A stretch of 64,000 nt of DNA from Gracilaria gracilis (taxonomy: Eukaryota; Rhodophyta; Florideophyceae; Gracilariales; Gracilariaceae): NCBI GenBank assembly GCA_030374805.1, contig JARGSG010000202.1, forward strand, positions 124,001-188,000. Direction: 5' to 3'. Made by a program: the position numbers and the translations under genes. Below the pieces are notes generated by a model. That model was given only the letters and a program-made list of their open reading frames with translations. It ran no database searches and had not been told where the DNA came from. Shown piece after piece: positions 1 through 8,701 of this stretch. The first letter of the stretch is position 1. Each line of letters begins with the position of its first letter.

Positions 1-1700
1 TGAATCAGCTACACAGTACATATACAGAGTACATACGAGACTTGAAACTCTTGGAGGTATTAAGGGCGCTCATCACATTACTTTCGCACGATATCGCCAA
101 CCCGAACTCTGCTCTTTATATCAAAGTAGGATAATCCGGATCGAAACCTGAAGCTAAACAGCAATTCGAGAGCGCTTCCATTCTTCGCTTTGAGACACAG
201 CGTGTAGTTCACGCAAATATGAACCAATATGGCAAAGAGAACTGTTTTTGGTTGTTGCTCGTTGCTGGCTGTGACTAAGAGAGTAACTTTCAAAATCCAG
301 AAGAAGAAAGTTCGTAGTCCTCTCGGTATGTGCCTTCGTATATTTCTGGCAGTTCTCATGCCCGGACGAGAATTCTGAATTGGCTCCATTTACATTTGTT
401 TAGCGATTTGATAACCCTACGAACTTGTCGCTCAAAAATTGGACTGCCAAACTACCTTCTTCTTCTTCTTCGTTATGGACCCACGCAGGACTCTCTTTCT
501 GATCAAACAAGCCAATTCAAACTTGTTTTGAAATGTTTTTGTCAAACGAAGCGTTCTCTCGCTGTTATGCTCTCAGACCATTTCTTGATGATATCAGAAG
601 CAACTAACCTCTGTCGCTTTCGAAGTCTTCTCGAATAATTTCTTTGTGGACATCTTAAAACGCAGTGGTCTGCATCGTTTGTTCCCCAGGTACTTACCAA
701 TCTTTTCCTCAGTTAATGTGATCCGAGACGGTGAAGATAAGCTTTCGGTCCTGAGTTCCCTATTCGACAACCGAGCGAGGATTACTCATCCAAGTAGATG
801 CTCCCCAAAAAGGCAATTAATGTTCTATTTTGTTGATATCGTCAACAGTGTCGACTCGACACCACATATGTTTCTGGCCTTGTTATAACTACATTCTATT
901 TCGTTCTTTAGTGTGACCAATTACTCCCTTTTCGAAGCAGTAGAACAAGTATGTTATCTACATATAGCCCTCTCTCCTAGAAGACTAGCTGCTGTTTTTT
1001 TTCTTCTTCTTCTTCTTAGGTGTGGTTTATTACTCCTTATGGGAAGCCATAAGAAAGCTATACTACTTACATATAGCCTTCTCTCCTAACGAAGGCAAAA
1101 AAACTTTGACGGCCATTCTTTGACCATTTCTATCATTGTTTTGTCTTTTCTCTCCCTTAGTGCAGGAAGCTCATTTCTCCGAGAACAGCTGGAGCTAGGG
1201 CAGCGAAACAGAAAGTGCCCCATCATCTTTTTTCACGTCAGTGCCACACGTACATCGGGTTGGCTTTTTGTCTATGTATGTAGAGCTGCTGTTTTGTTTC
1301 AATTTTTGAAACAAAAACTGATGTTCGTAACAAAGAAGAAGAGAGCATAGACACGATTCCTTGTACATCTTCAGCTTGGGAAATGGGGAGAAAGCTGAGA
1401 ATCAAGGGCGACATGGGCTTTGAACCACTTCACGTGGGAAATCTTTTCCAAGAATGCAGAAGTGGCAAAGGTATATGTCATCTTTGTTTTAATTGTTGTC
1501 AAATATAGTGTGCCATGTGAACATATTCTGTTGCATCTCTCTCTCTCTCATTTATGAAACGCGTACGTGAATTACTCGTACGCGGGGGTATGCCAAGAAC
1601 CCCAACAACCTATAACACTTATCTCTACACCGTAGCCACAAACCACAAATCAGTAGCCGTGCTACACTCACGGGGCTATAATATGGTACAAAGAAAGTAT
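1..1700. other. Intergenic region, no recognisable gene
   Basis: Only short ORFs without recognisable motifs occur here, several beginning at GTG rather than ATG. It contains TC-rich and TTC-repeat tracts (around 460-480, 995-1018, 1540-1550) and the small imperfect duplication listed separately. I see no tRNA, rRNA or conserved domain. Confidence 0.5.
908..1095. repeat. Imperfect direct duplication of about 70-110 bp
   Basis: Two stretches (about 908-985 and 1018-1095) share the order GTGTG..., ATTACTCC..., then ACATATAGCC(C/T)TCTCTCCTA. They are separated by a TTC-repeat tract. This looks like an old local tandem duplication of noncoding DNA. Confidence 0.5.
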
Positions 1701-1815
1701 TAGGTACCTAAGGTGTTTTCGACCGCAGAAGTGTTGCATCTAGACCTCTACTCTACGTCGCATTCTGAGCCGTACAAAAATTGTAATGCAGCTGTTCCTC
1801 CTAGGGCGAGCCTTT

Positions 1816-2466
1816 CTAATACCCAACCGGGGGAACGTACGAGGCACCTGCCGGGACTGGCTCGGGTTCATAACGAGGAGCATTGTACTTCGGCTCTCCC
1901 TCAACACCATACGGTTTCATCGGAAGTTCCTTTGAGTCATACCACTTGCTTTCACCGCTGGCGGGGTATCCCTTCACGTGGGGACCGTAGCCCTTGTCGT
2001 AGTACACTTTTTCGCACTTGGTTCTCTCCACTCGACCCTCCGGCTTCTCCGGCTTGCCATGCTTCTCAGCCTTGTCACATTTTCTCACGTATTTGAACTT
2101 AGCATAGCATCGAGCATATTTATCGGCATAATAGTCCCGACATTCATATCCATCGGCTTCTTCTTTGTAGCAGCATCTCTTAGTCTCCATCCAGCACATG
2201 TTGTCCATGGATGGAGCCTCACCGCCGGTGTACGGAGCGGGACTCGGGACGTATTCAGGTCCTGTTTCTGGAGCGGTGTATCCTCCCGGCGGTGGGGTTG
2301 GAGTGGAAGCCGAAGGTTGAGTAGCCTTGTATTCAGGGACAGGGGTGACATAGGGAGCCGGTGTTGCAGTGACCTGGTAAGCGGCGTTTCTGCCTACTGC
2401 TCCAATACCGGCAGCGAAGGCGCCAGAGACGGAAATGCAGAGTCCGAGTGCGAGAGTGAGCTTCAT
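1816..2466 (-). CDS. Secreted Cys/Tyr/Pro-rich protein of unknown function
   Basis: This is a 216-residue protein with a clear N-terminal signal peptide (residues 1-19, hydrophobic LTLALGLCISVSGAFA, cleavage likely after AFA or AAG). Residues 30-85 form a Pro/Thr/Ser-rich linker (TPAPYVTPVPEY, STPTPPPGGY). The central region has seven cysteines (about 91, 98, 99, 109, 120, 130, 141) among many Tyr and Lys, and the tail is Pro/Tyr-rich. The ATG at 2464-2466 is preferred to upstream in-frame codons because it begins the signal peptide and lies about 115 bp below a TATA box. The composition fits an extracellular-matrix or cell-wall protein, possibly cross-linked through tyrosines, but I recognise no named family. 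Seven cysteines is odd for a fully disulfide-bonded protein. There are no in-frame breaks and no introns. It is the only gene here that looks like an intact host gene. Confidence 0.8.
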   Translation of the reverse strand: MKLTLALGLCISVSGAFAAGIGAVGRNAAYQVTATPAPYVTPVPEYKATQPSASTPTPPPGGYTAPETGPEYVPSPAPYTGGEAPSMDNMCWMETKRCCYKEEADGYECRDYYADKYARCYAKFKYVRKCDKAEKHGKPEKPEGRVERTKCEKVYYDKGYGPHVKGYPASGESKWYDSKELPMKPYGVEGEPKYNAPRYEPEPVPAGASYVPPVGY

Positions 2467-2581
2467 TTCTGAAAGATGTAGTGATGAGTGTTGAATGTCT
2501 TGTGAGATTGAGGTTGTAATCAAATGAGTTTGCTTTGTTCGATGATGAGAAAGATTGCTCAACGTGCGATGGAAGGGTAGG

Positions 2582-2589
2582 ATTATATA
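2582..2589 (-). promoter_or_regulatory. TATA box of the secreted-protein gene
   Basis: The minus strand reads TATATAAT about 115 bp upstream of the ATG at 2466. That spacing allows transcription start about 30 bp downstream and a 5' UTR of roughly 85 nt. The position relative to an intact ORF makes it credible. Confidence 0.55.
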
Positions 2590-2639
2590 CCCACTCAAGG
2601 ATTGTCTGACATCGAACAGTTGCCTCATTCAATTACTAC

Positions 2640-3930
2640 GCTGTTTCAGTCTGGTCCCGGTCAGGCATTGTAGACACGGGCCTCAGAATCGGGATGGGCA
2701 GATCGATACCCCCGCATGTTGAAACGAACCTTGTGTCAGCGTCAACCTAATTATCCAGCGATGTGCCCTGGACCGAAGGAGAGCACCTAAAGCTCATGGC
2801 GAAACGCATTGGGTTGCATGACATTGCAACGAAGCCTGAATGTCCTACATATGAGCTCTACGTAGGTGCACATCGAGATATGCTTATAGCGGACTCACGT
2901 TTTCAAGTGACACGTTCAGAATACACATACTTGGGTATGCTTGGCCTATAACTCACTAAAATCTTCGGGCTCTACGACGCAGACATGTATATAGCAATTC
3001 GTTACTCTGTCAGCACAGTATCAATACGGTGCAACAAACCGGTACAAGATAGTAGTAAGGTTGCACAGGAGGTAAATAGCATATTGCCTTCAGGCCGTTT
3101 CATTTGTATGTACATTGCATTTTGCGAACTATTGGAATAAGGATGAAGAGCATTCCAATTTTGCTCTTCAAGATTCTACGTTTCTTATCGAATCACGCCA
3201 ACACATAGGTCTGCGCAAATGAAACCCTGTCCTGCCCGTGAATTCGCATGGCCCCCTTGGGAATTGCCGTGCTTCCAGTAAATGAAAATGAAGAGCCTGC
3301 AAGCCAAGGTACGACCTTCTCTTCATGCTCTTTCCTTCCAGCTGGAGAACGACTTGCGAAACTTCTTCGTGACATAGCTAGGTTCACTGTTGCTACACAC
3401 AGAGATTCCATATCGTACTGCAAATATTATATTATAGGGAAAGAAAGATTACAGCCGAGAAACAAGAATCCATGGGTGCTTGGAGTATACCTTCCTGGGT
3501 GTGGGAACACAAAACCAATAGGCCACATGTCCGGTGTAAACTGTAGGCGGTCTGCAGCTGTTTCATGCATATGTACTCCCACACTGGGCAGGGCAGAATG
3601 GAACAACGGTTAATTTGGATCACCAATTTCTGAACTATCAGGAGAGCTTTCCCTGGCAGGTGCCGAATCGACACGACGTAGCCGACGTAGGACCCCCCTC
3701 GAATCAGAGTGTGGGGTTCAACATCGGGTAACGTAAAGTGCCCCAATGGTGGGATATGATCACTTTCCAGAACGCAACGTAAAAGATTTACTGTAGCTTG
3801 ACCGATTTCTGTCGGTTTCCGTTCTTCTTTAACCCAGATCGCAGACCAGGCAGAGACAAAGCTCGGCAAGAAAGACCAGAGCAAGTAGACGAAGAGAGAG
3901 AGAGACCTTTATTTCAGGAAAAAAAGACAA
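2640..3930. other. No recognisable gene
   Basis: Several ORFs of 60-150 codons overlap on both strands, none with a recognisable domain. The stretch includes a fragment of a dispersed repeat (3641-3731). It may be degraded transposon sequence. Confidence 0.4.
3641..3731 (-). repeat. Dispersed repeat family, copy A (partial)
   Basis: The reverse complement of this segment matches about 43960-44050 almost base for base, including the block CTGATTCGAGGGGGGTCCTA. The other half of the same repeat occurs at about 20236-20388. At least three fragments of one element are therefore scattered in the window. No coding capacity is visible. Confidence 0.7.
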
Positions 3931-3937
3931 ACGTTGA

Positions 3938-5100
3938 TCACGCCGACCTGGCAGCGTGTGGGTGCATGTGAAGCGTCCAGCGCCGACAATTTACAGCAGC
4001 AGCTGTCAATTGCAGAACAATCCGTTCTAGGCGCAGGACCAAGGAATGATACTCATTGACGAGGTTTGAGCCGCGTACGCTGCTGGCGTACTCCGCAACG
4101 CGGAGAGAAAAGCGTCTTCCGGACTCTCCCAAGCCGCCGTGAACGTCGAAACCGAACAAAACGAATTCGACATTATTGGTGGCACAAAGCGAGCTGTACT
4201 TCGAGCGTTAAAACTCCTTGGACTTTGTGGCTGCAGCGGCTGCCGTTTTGGACGCTGCTACCGCAAATCCTCTGCTGTTGGGGCTAACTACGGGAACATC
4301 AATACCTACTGGTTTTGACTTAAACCTTATGTCATCAATTACAAGGTCCAGGCGCCATTGCGCGGTCTCCTCAAGATGTTGTTGAGCGAAAAATTTCCAC
4401 TCTCGTAAAACAGCTTAGCACAACGGTCGTTGTTGTAGAAGAGTATAAAAGCAATCACGTAATGCATTGTGACGTAATGTGGCTCCCAATCCCACCTTGC
4501 ATACCATCGCATGGTAGCCAAGAGGATCAAAAGTTGGAACCGAGGTTACGTTGGAATGAGCACAAAGAAAGCAAGGCGTGTTGCTAAAGAGCCGCTCACC
4601 AAAACGAAGATCAATCATAGTCTTCATAATCTCCGGCGGAGTGGTCGGGTTGAAAACAGGGTGAACGAATGATGTGAAGCAAAGTGACGCTTCTATTGTA
4701 CTGACTGATTTCAATCGGGCATGTTGCAATCTATGTGGCTGTGAGCCAGATTGGGGTGGTGCTTGAAGCAATGCCAGACGTTCAACGATTGAATCATGGT
4801 ATAGATGTTGCAGCTTTGAAAGAGACCCATTCTCACCAGCGCGCGCTGACAAGACATCAAATGAAAACTCGTTTGGCAGTTCATAAGAATCTTTGACGAC
4901 AGAAGCGATATGGGCAAGACGTATAATATGTGACGGTACTGAACCGTATGGCTGTAAAGCACGTTGGATTTCTGCGTTAATAAGGGACCAGGCCGCCATG
5001 ACGTGTAGTGCAATGCCCCAATGGAGAAAGAACCACGGAAACGTTCGGCATCTTCCTCACACGAGGTAGCACAGCAAGCAGAACCCTTCCAGTGATGACA
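3938..5100 (-). pseudogene. LINE (non-LTR retrotransposon) C-terminal domain, decayed
   Basis: Minus-strand reading gives the region found downstream of reverse transcriptase in many protist and fungal LINEs. It has a Cys/His segment with DPLGYHAMVCK followed by RHNALRDC (within 4415-4999), then RLDLVIDD...GIDVPVVSP and an Ala/Lys stretch (4160-4370), then FDVHGGLGESG (about 4130). The order R-D-L, vDv-vv-P, Ala-rich helix and G-G-l-G resembles the restriction-endonuclease-like C-terminus of such elements; that match is by pattern only. In-frame stops and a frame change interrupt it. It is the 3' part of the same LINE whose RT lies at 16935-18050. The two were separated when the chromovirus inserted at 5729. 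Confidence 0.7.
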
Positions 5101-5728
5101 AGACTAAGTTGTGGTGTAAGGCCGAGGTCATCCTTCACGACGAGCGTAGGAAGGTGAGACAAGAAGTTATTCCGCGTGAGCGGCATGTGTGTGTTATCCA
5201 CCAAGGAGGCAAAGTGTCCACAGTGTGGCGAGTGCGACGCGGTGTCGGCACAGACTGCGAGTGGCGGAGTAACCACCCAAAAGCAAGGGGAAAAATGGAA
5301 AGGAAAGGAAAGGAAAAGGGGAGTCCACAAGATGTGGTTAAGGATACGGTAAAGCCCGGTGGAAACCTTATACAATGTCGAACGCGACAGCGATTGGTAA
5401 ATACTCCCAATAGTGGGTTCGTTGAGGAGATGCAGGGAGAATAAACAGTCCGTAGGCTACAGGATATCCCTCCAAGGAGGAGTTGAGTACCGCCAAAGGC
5501 GAAGCAGTCTAGAGCCAAAAACCTGGTTAGGGGAAGTTTACTGGGTGCGACGGCAGAGTTGCCGGCGCACTAAGTAGTGTAGCTCGCCTCCCGTACTGTA
5601 CGGCAAATACCATAATAATCTAGAATACCCCCATAAAGGGTACAGAACTACCAGCCATGCTGTGCCAACCTCCTGGACTCTGTCGTGTCCCACGTGTCCC
5701 ATCCACCAACGTGGCCATCGTATGTAGT
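5101..5728 (-). other. LINE-derived spacer up to the chromovirus insertion site
   Basis: This stretch separates the recognisable LINE C-terminus from the chromovirus and should hold the region just after the RT thumb. I could not find a clean reading frame. It contains a purine-rich GGAAA tract (5288-5320). It ends in GTAGT (5724-5728), which is repeated just beyond the 3' LTR. Confidence 0.4.
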
Positions 5729-6271
5729 TGTAGTATAGTAGGTCCGAGTTGGTGCGGAGTGTGTCTGATCAGCCGTTCACGTACGAAGGGGTAGTGCACG
5801 AAGGGCTGGTGCAGTGGCACCGCCACGTGTATGATTTGGTGATCAAGTGCCGGACGGGTTGGCACAGCGTACAAGTTGGCCACGTGTACGGACTTGGTAG
5901 TGACAGTGCAAATTAGACCGATCGTACAGTAGTTAGTAATGGGGCCCAGACCCGATATTTAGTTGTAGGTCGGATCTCCCGAGGCCCCAATCGTAAACGA
6001 CAAGCATCTCCTGCCGAACGTCTTCTTCGCTAGTTTGCACTAACGATAGACCGCACGGCTACTCCTTTATTGGGTTTCTCAGACCGTTCGTACCCTTCCG
6101 CACGTTCCTGTACGTGCCTGGTGATACCAATCGTCCACTCTCCCCTCGACCGCCCGGTGCTTCCGCCCCTTCTCTCCGCTCGGATTCATTACAGTCACAA
6201 GACTGTACGCTACCGCCGCTCCCGTCTCAAGACCGCTTCGGACTCTCTCCCTTTTTGTGCATTATACCACA
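5729..6271 (+). repeat. 5' LTR of the chromovirus
   Basis: 543 bp, TG...CA ends, nearly identical to 16387-16929. Immediately preceded by GTAGT and followed by the primer-binding site. Confidence 0.93.
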
Positions 6272-6272
6272 T

Positions 6273-6285
6273 TGGTCTCCCGACC
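6273..6285 (+). other. Primer-binding site
   Basis: TGGTCTCCCGACC starts two bases after the 5' LTR. It is complementary to a tRNA 3' end of the form GGTCGGGAGACCA. Position and the leading TGG are typical of a minus-strand primer site. Which tRNA is used cannot be told from this window. Confidence 0.65.
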
Positions 6286-6347
6286 TAGAAGTGGAATTCG
6301 AGACCGTACGGAGCAGCAGAACCGATCGTGGAACCGATACGTACAGT

Positions 6348-8549
6348 ATGAGTCATCGTCCGCACGGAGAAATGGGTGAAGGGTCTTTGGTCGAAAAAGC
6401 CTCCGCAAAGTCCGTACCGGTCGCAATTCGCGCCGCTTCGGATGCCGCTTCGGTTGGCCGCCGGAGCACCCGAAGTAACGCGACGGCCTACGTCACGCCT
6501 TCAGAGGAGCCCGAACGGATTATCCGAGACGGTTCCGCACGTAATAGGTCTAAGTCCGCACGAAACGAGGACGAGGCAACTGCCCTCGCCCCTTTTCCCG
6601 GAACGGAGAAGACGCCGCGGGGCGAAGCTGGCCCCGCGCCGCGACTTCTTACCGAACGGACTACCGCACGGGAACTCTGGGCAGGGATTGCTCCCTACGC
6701 CCTGCAGAGTCTCCGAACGGAAATTGAGGTCCACGTCCCCATGGCAGTGGAGACGTACCTCAAGGACCGAATCCCGGCGCTTCTGCACCAGGATATTCCA
6801 CCGATCGTACACGATATGGTCAGGAATATCCTGAAGACAGACCGTTCGGAACCTGCTACGTCAGCTCTGAACAGTACACTGGCCGCACTGGTAGCTCAGC
6901 TACCGACCCACCCACCCAAATCTTTTATTGACCGTACGGACAATGCACCCGCTAGCGGCGAGAGGCAACACCGACCGGAACTGAAGAAGGGCCCAACGAG
7001 GGGTCCGACCGGAGTGTACCTCCCGCCAGTCAACCCGCAGGACGATCCGAACGGAAGCTCAGGAGATTCCTCCGACGAGAGGAGGAATCGCCGCCACAGA
7101 GGCGGTAGACCGAGCGGAAGTTCCGATTCGGATGACGCGCCCCGTAAACGGAAAGACCGTCACCGCCAGAGAAGGCGAAGATCAGCCAGAACGGACTCGG
7201 ACTCTTCGGAGTCATCGTCGGATGACGACCGCACGGATTCGGAAGTCGACCGGCACTCCCGCAGCCCTCGACGGAGGGGGAAGTCCGATCGGTATCGTTC
7301 CCGTTCGGACAGGTTGATGCTAAAACGCATCAGGCCCTTGAACGAGAAGTTCGCCAAAGTGGTGGACTACCGTACGTACAGGTTGCTCAGGAGGAGCCAG
7401 ACGTACAATTCGCGGGTGGCGCGCAAGATTGCGCGCTACCAAAAGAAATTGAATGTCCAGATGAAGGGTCATTCCTTTTCCGGGACGGATCCGATATCGG
7501 TGCTCAATTTCTTACAGCGGTTTAAAACCGCTTGCAACCACAACGGACTCACTGAGGGGGCAGCCCTCTGGTGTTTCCAGTTTTACCTGACCGGACCGGC
7601 GCACGCTCTGGTTCAGTCTCGGCTCGAGGGTGAGTCTGGCGCTGTCGACCGTACTCGGGATGAGTCTCTCCATACGTACGAAGAGGTAGTCAACTTTCTG
7701 TTGACCACGTACGCAACGGATGAGATCATTGCCGACGCGGCCGCAGAGGTCACCCTCTACCGCCAAGCGTCAGGCATGTCCGAAACGGAATTCGCCCAGA
7801 AGCTCTGGACGAAAGCCCTCCGTTGCGTAAATGTCTTTACCGATCGGAATTTGAAGGGGATCTTCGTCGAAGGTCTCCTTGCCGCCATACGGTCAAAGGT
7901 GAGGAATCACCTCACCTCGCATCCCAATATCGGATACGATGCACTTGCCCGTTACGCGGAATCGTACGGAGACACCCATCGTGCCTCACGTAGACAGTCC
8001 GTTCGGGTCGATACTCAAAAGCCAACCGTTCGGAAAGAGTCCTCTCGTACCGCCCGGAAGGTTCACAGTATCGATACCCCGTCGGAATCGATCTATTCCG
8101 TATCGAATGAAGACGAGGAACATGTTCTCGCGGTATCCCGCGCGTCTTCCATGCCCTCGCCTCCCACTACGCCCTCGGCTTCAACGCCGGCTCAGTCCGT
8201 TCGGTCTTACCCCAGTCCTGCCAGCTCCAGGGTACAGCAACCCCAGGGGCAGGCACCAGTTAGACCGTGTCGGATTTGCCTCTCGCGGGAGCCCAACTGC
8301 TGTCAGTTGCTCCCCCCGGACCTAAAGGAGAAGCTGCTGGCCATACGGGAGGCTAATTATCAGCAACGCCGCGAGGAAGGCTATTACAGTGCCTACCAGA
8401 CCGGACGGAAAACTGATACCCCGAAGGACGATGTAGGATATCGCCAGGGCGGACAGCCTCGCCAGACGTACTCACCAAGACCGACACAGGCCGTCACACT
8501 GGTCGAGGAGCCTGCTCCCCACCAGGAAAACGACCAGGAGGAAGCGTAG
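6348..8549 (+). CDS. gag: Chromovirus gag (fossil element part)
   Basis: About 733 codons from the first ATG after the LTR and leader (MSHRPHGEMG). The open frame extends further upstream into the LTR, but without a supporting start. The N-terminal third is disordered, then comes a Ser/Asp/Arg-rich stretch with SRSPRRRGKSDRYRSRSDR. It is followed by a retrotransposon-gag core (around GTDPISVLNFLQRF and FQFYLTGPAHAL) and a Ser/Pro-rich tail. A short Cys segment (CRICLSREPNCCQ) sits where a zinc knuckle is expected but does not match CCHC spacing. Gag would form the particle shell and bind element RNA. Confidence 0.85.
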   Translation: MSHRPHGEMGEGSLVEKASAKSVPVAIRAASDAASVGRRSTRSNATAYVTPSEEPERIIRDGSARNRSKSARNEDEATALAPFPGTEKTPRGEAGPAPRLLTERTTARELWAGIAPYALQSLRTEIEVHVPMAVETYLKDRIPALLHQDIPPIVHDMVRNILKTDRSEPATSALNSTLAALVAQLPTHPPKSFIDRTDNAPASGERQHRPELKKGPTRGPTGVYLPPVNPQDDPNGSSGDSSDERRNRRHRGGRPSGSSDSDDAPRKRKDRHRQRRRRSARTDSDSSESSSDDDRTDSEVDRHSRSPRRRGKSDRYRSRSDRLMLKRIRPLNEKFAKVVDYRTYRLLRRSQTYNSRVARKIARYQKKLNVQMKGHSFSGTDPISVLNFLQRFKTACNHNGLTEGAALWCFQFYLTGPAHALVQSRLEGESGAVDRTRDESLHTYEEVVNFLLTTYATDEIIADAAAEVTLYRQASGMSETEFAQKLWTKALRCVNVFTDRNLKGIFVEGLLAAIRSKVRNHLTSHPNIGYDALARYAESYGDTHRASRRQSVRVDTQKPTVRKESSRTARKVHSIDTPSESIYSVSNEDEEHVLAVSRASSMPSPPTTPSASTPAQSVRSYPSPASSRVQQPQGQAPVRPCRICLSREPNCCQLLPPDLKEKLLAIREANYQQRREEGYYSAYQTGRKTDTPKDDVGYRQGGQPRQTYSPRPTQAVTLVEEPAPHQENDQEEA

Positions 8550-8701
8550 AGGCATCGCCTCCTCCACAGAGGCCTAGCCTCGCCCCGTCAGCGACAGACC
8601 GAACGGACTCCATCCGAGGGGAGTCCCCTGTCCTGACATGTGACCTGACCGATACGGACATTGAAACCGAAACGGTCCTCTTTTCTAGCGCGAACTACAA
8701 G

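Noticed and set aside
3432-3884. 150-codon minus-strand ORF as a gene
   Set aside because: Part of it is a dispersed repeat and the rest has no recognisable domain or promoter.
7030-7357. Minus-strand ORFs inside gag
   Set aside because: Overlap the well-supported gag frame and lack motifs.
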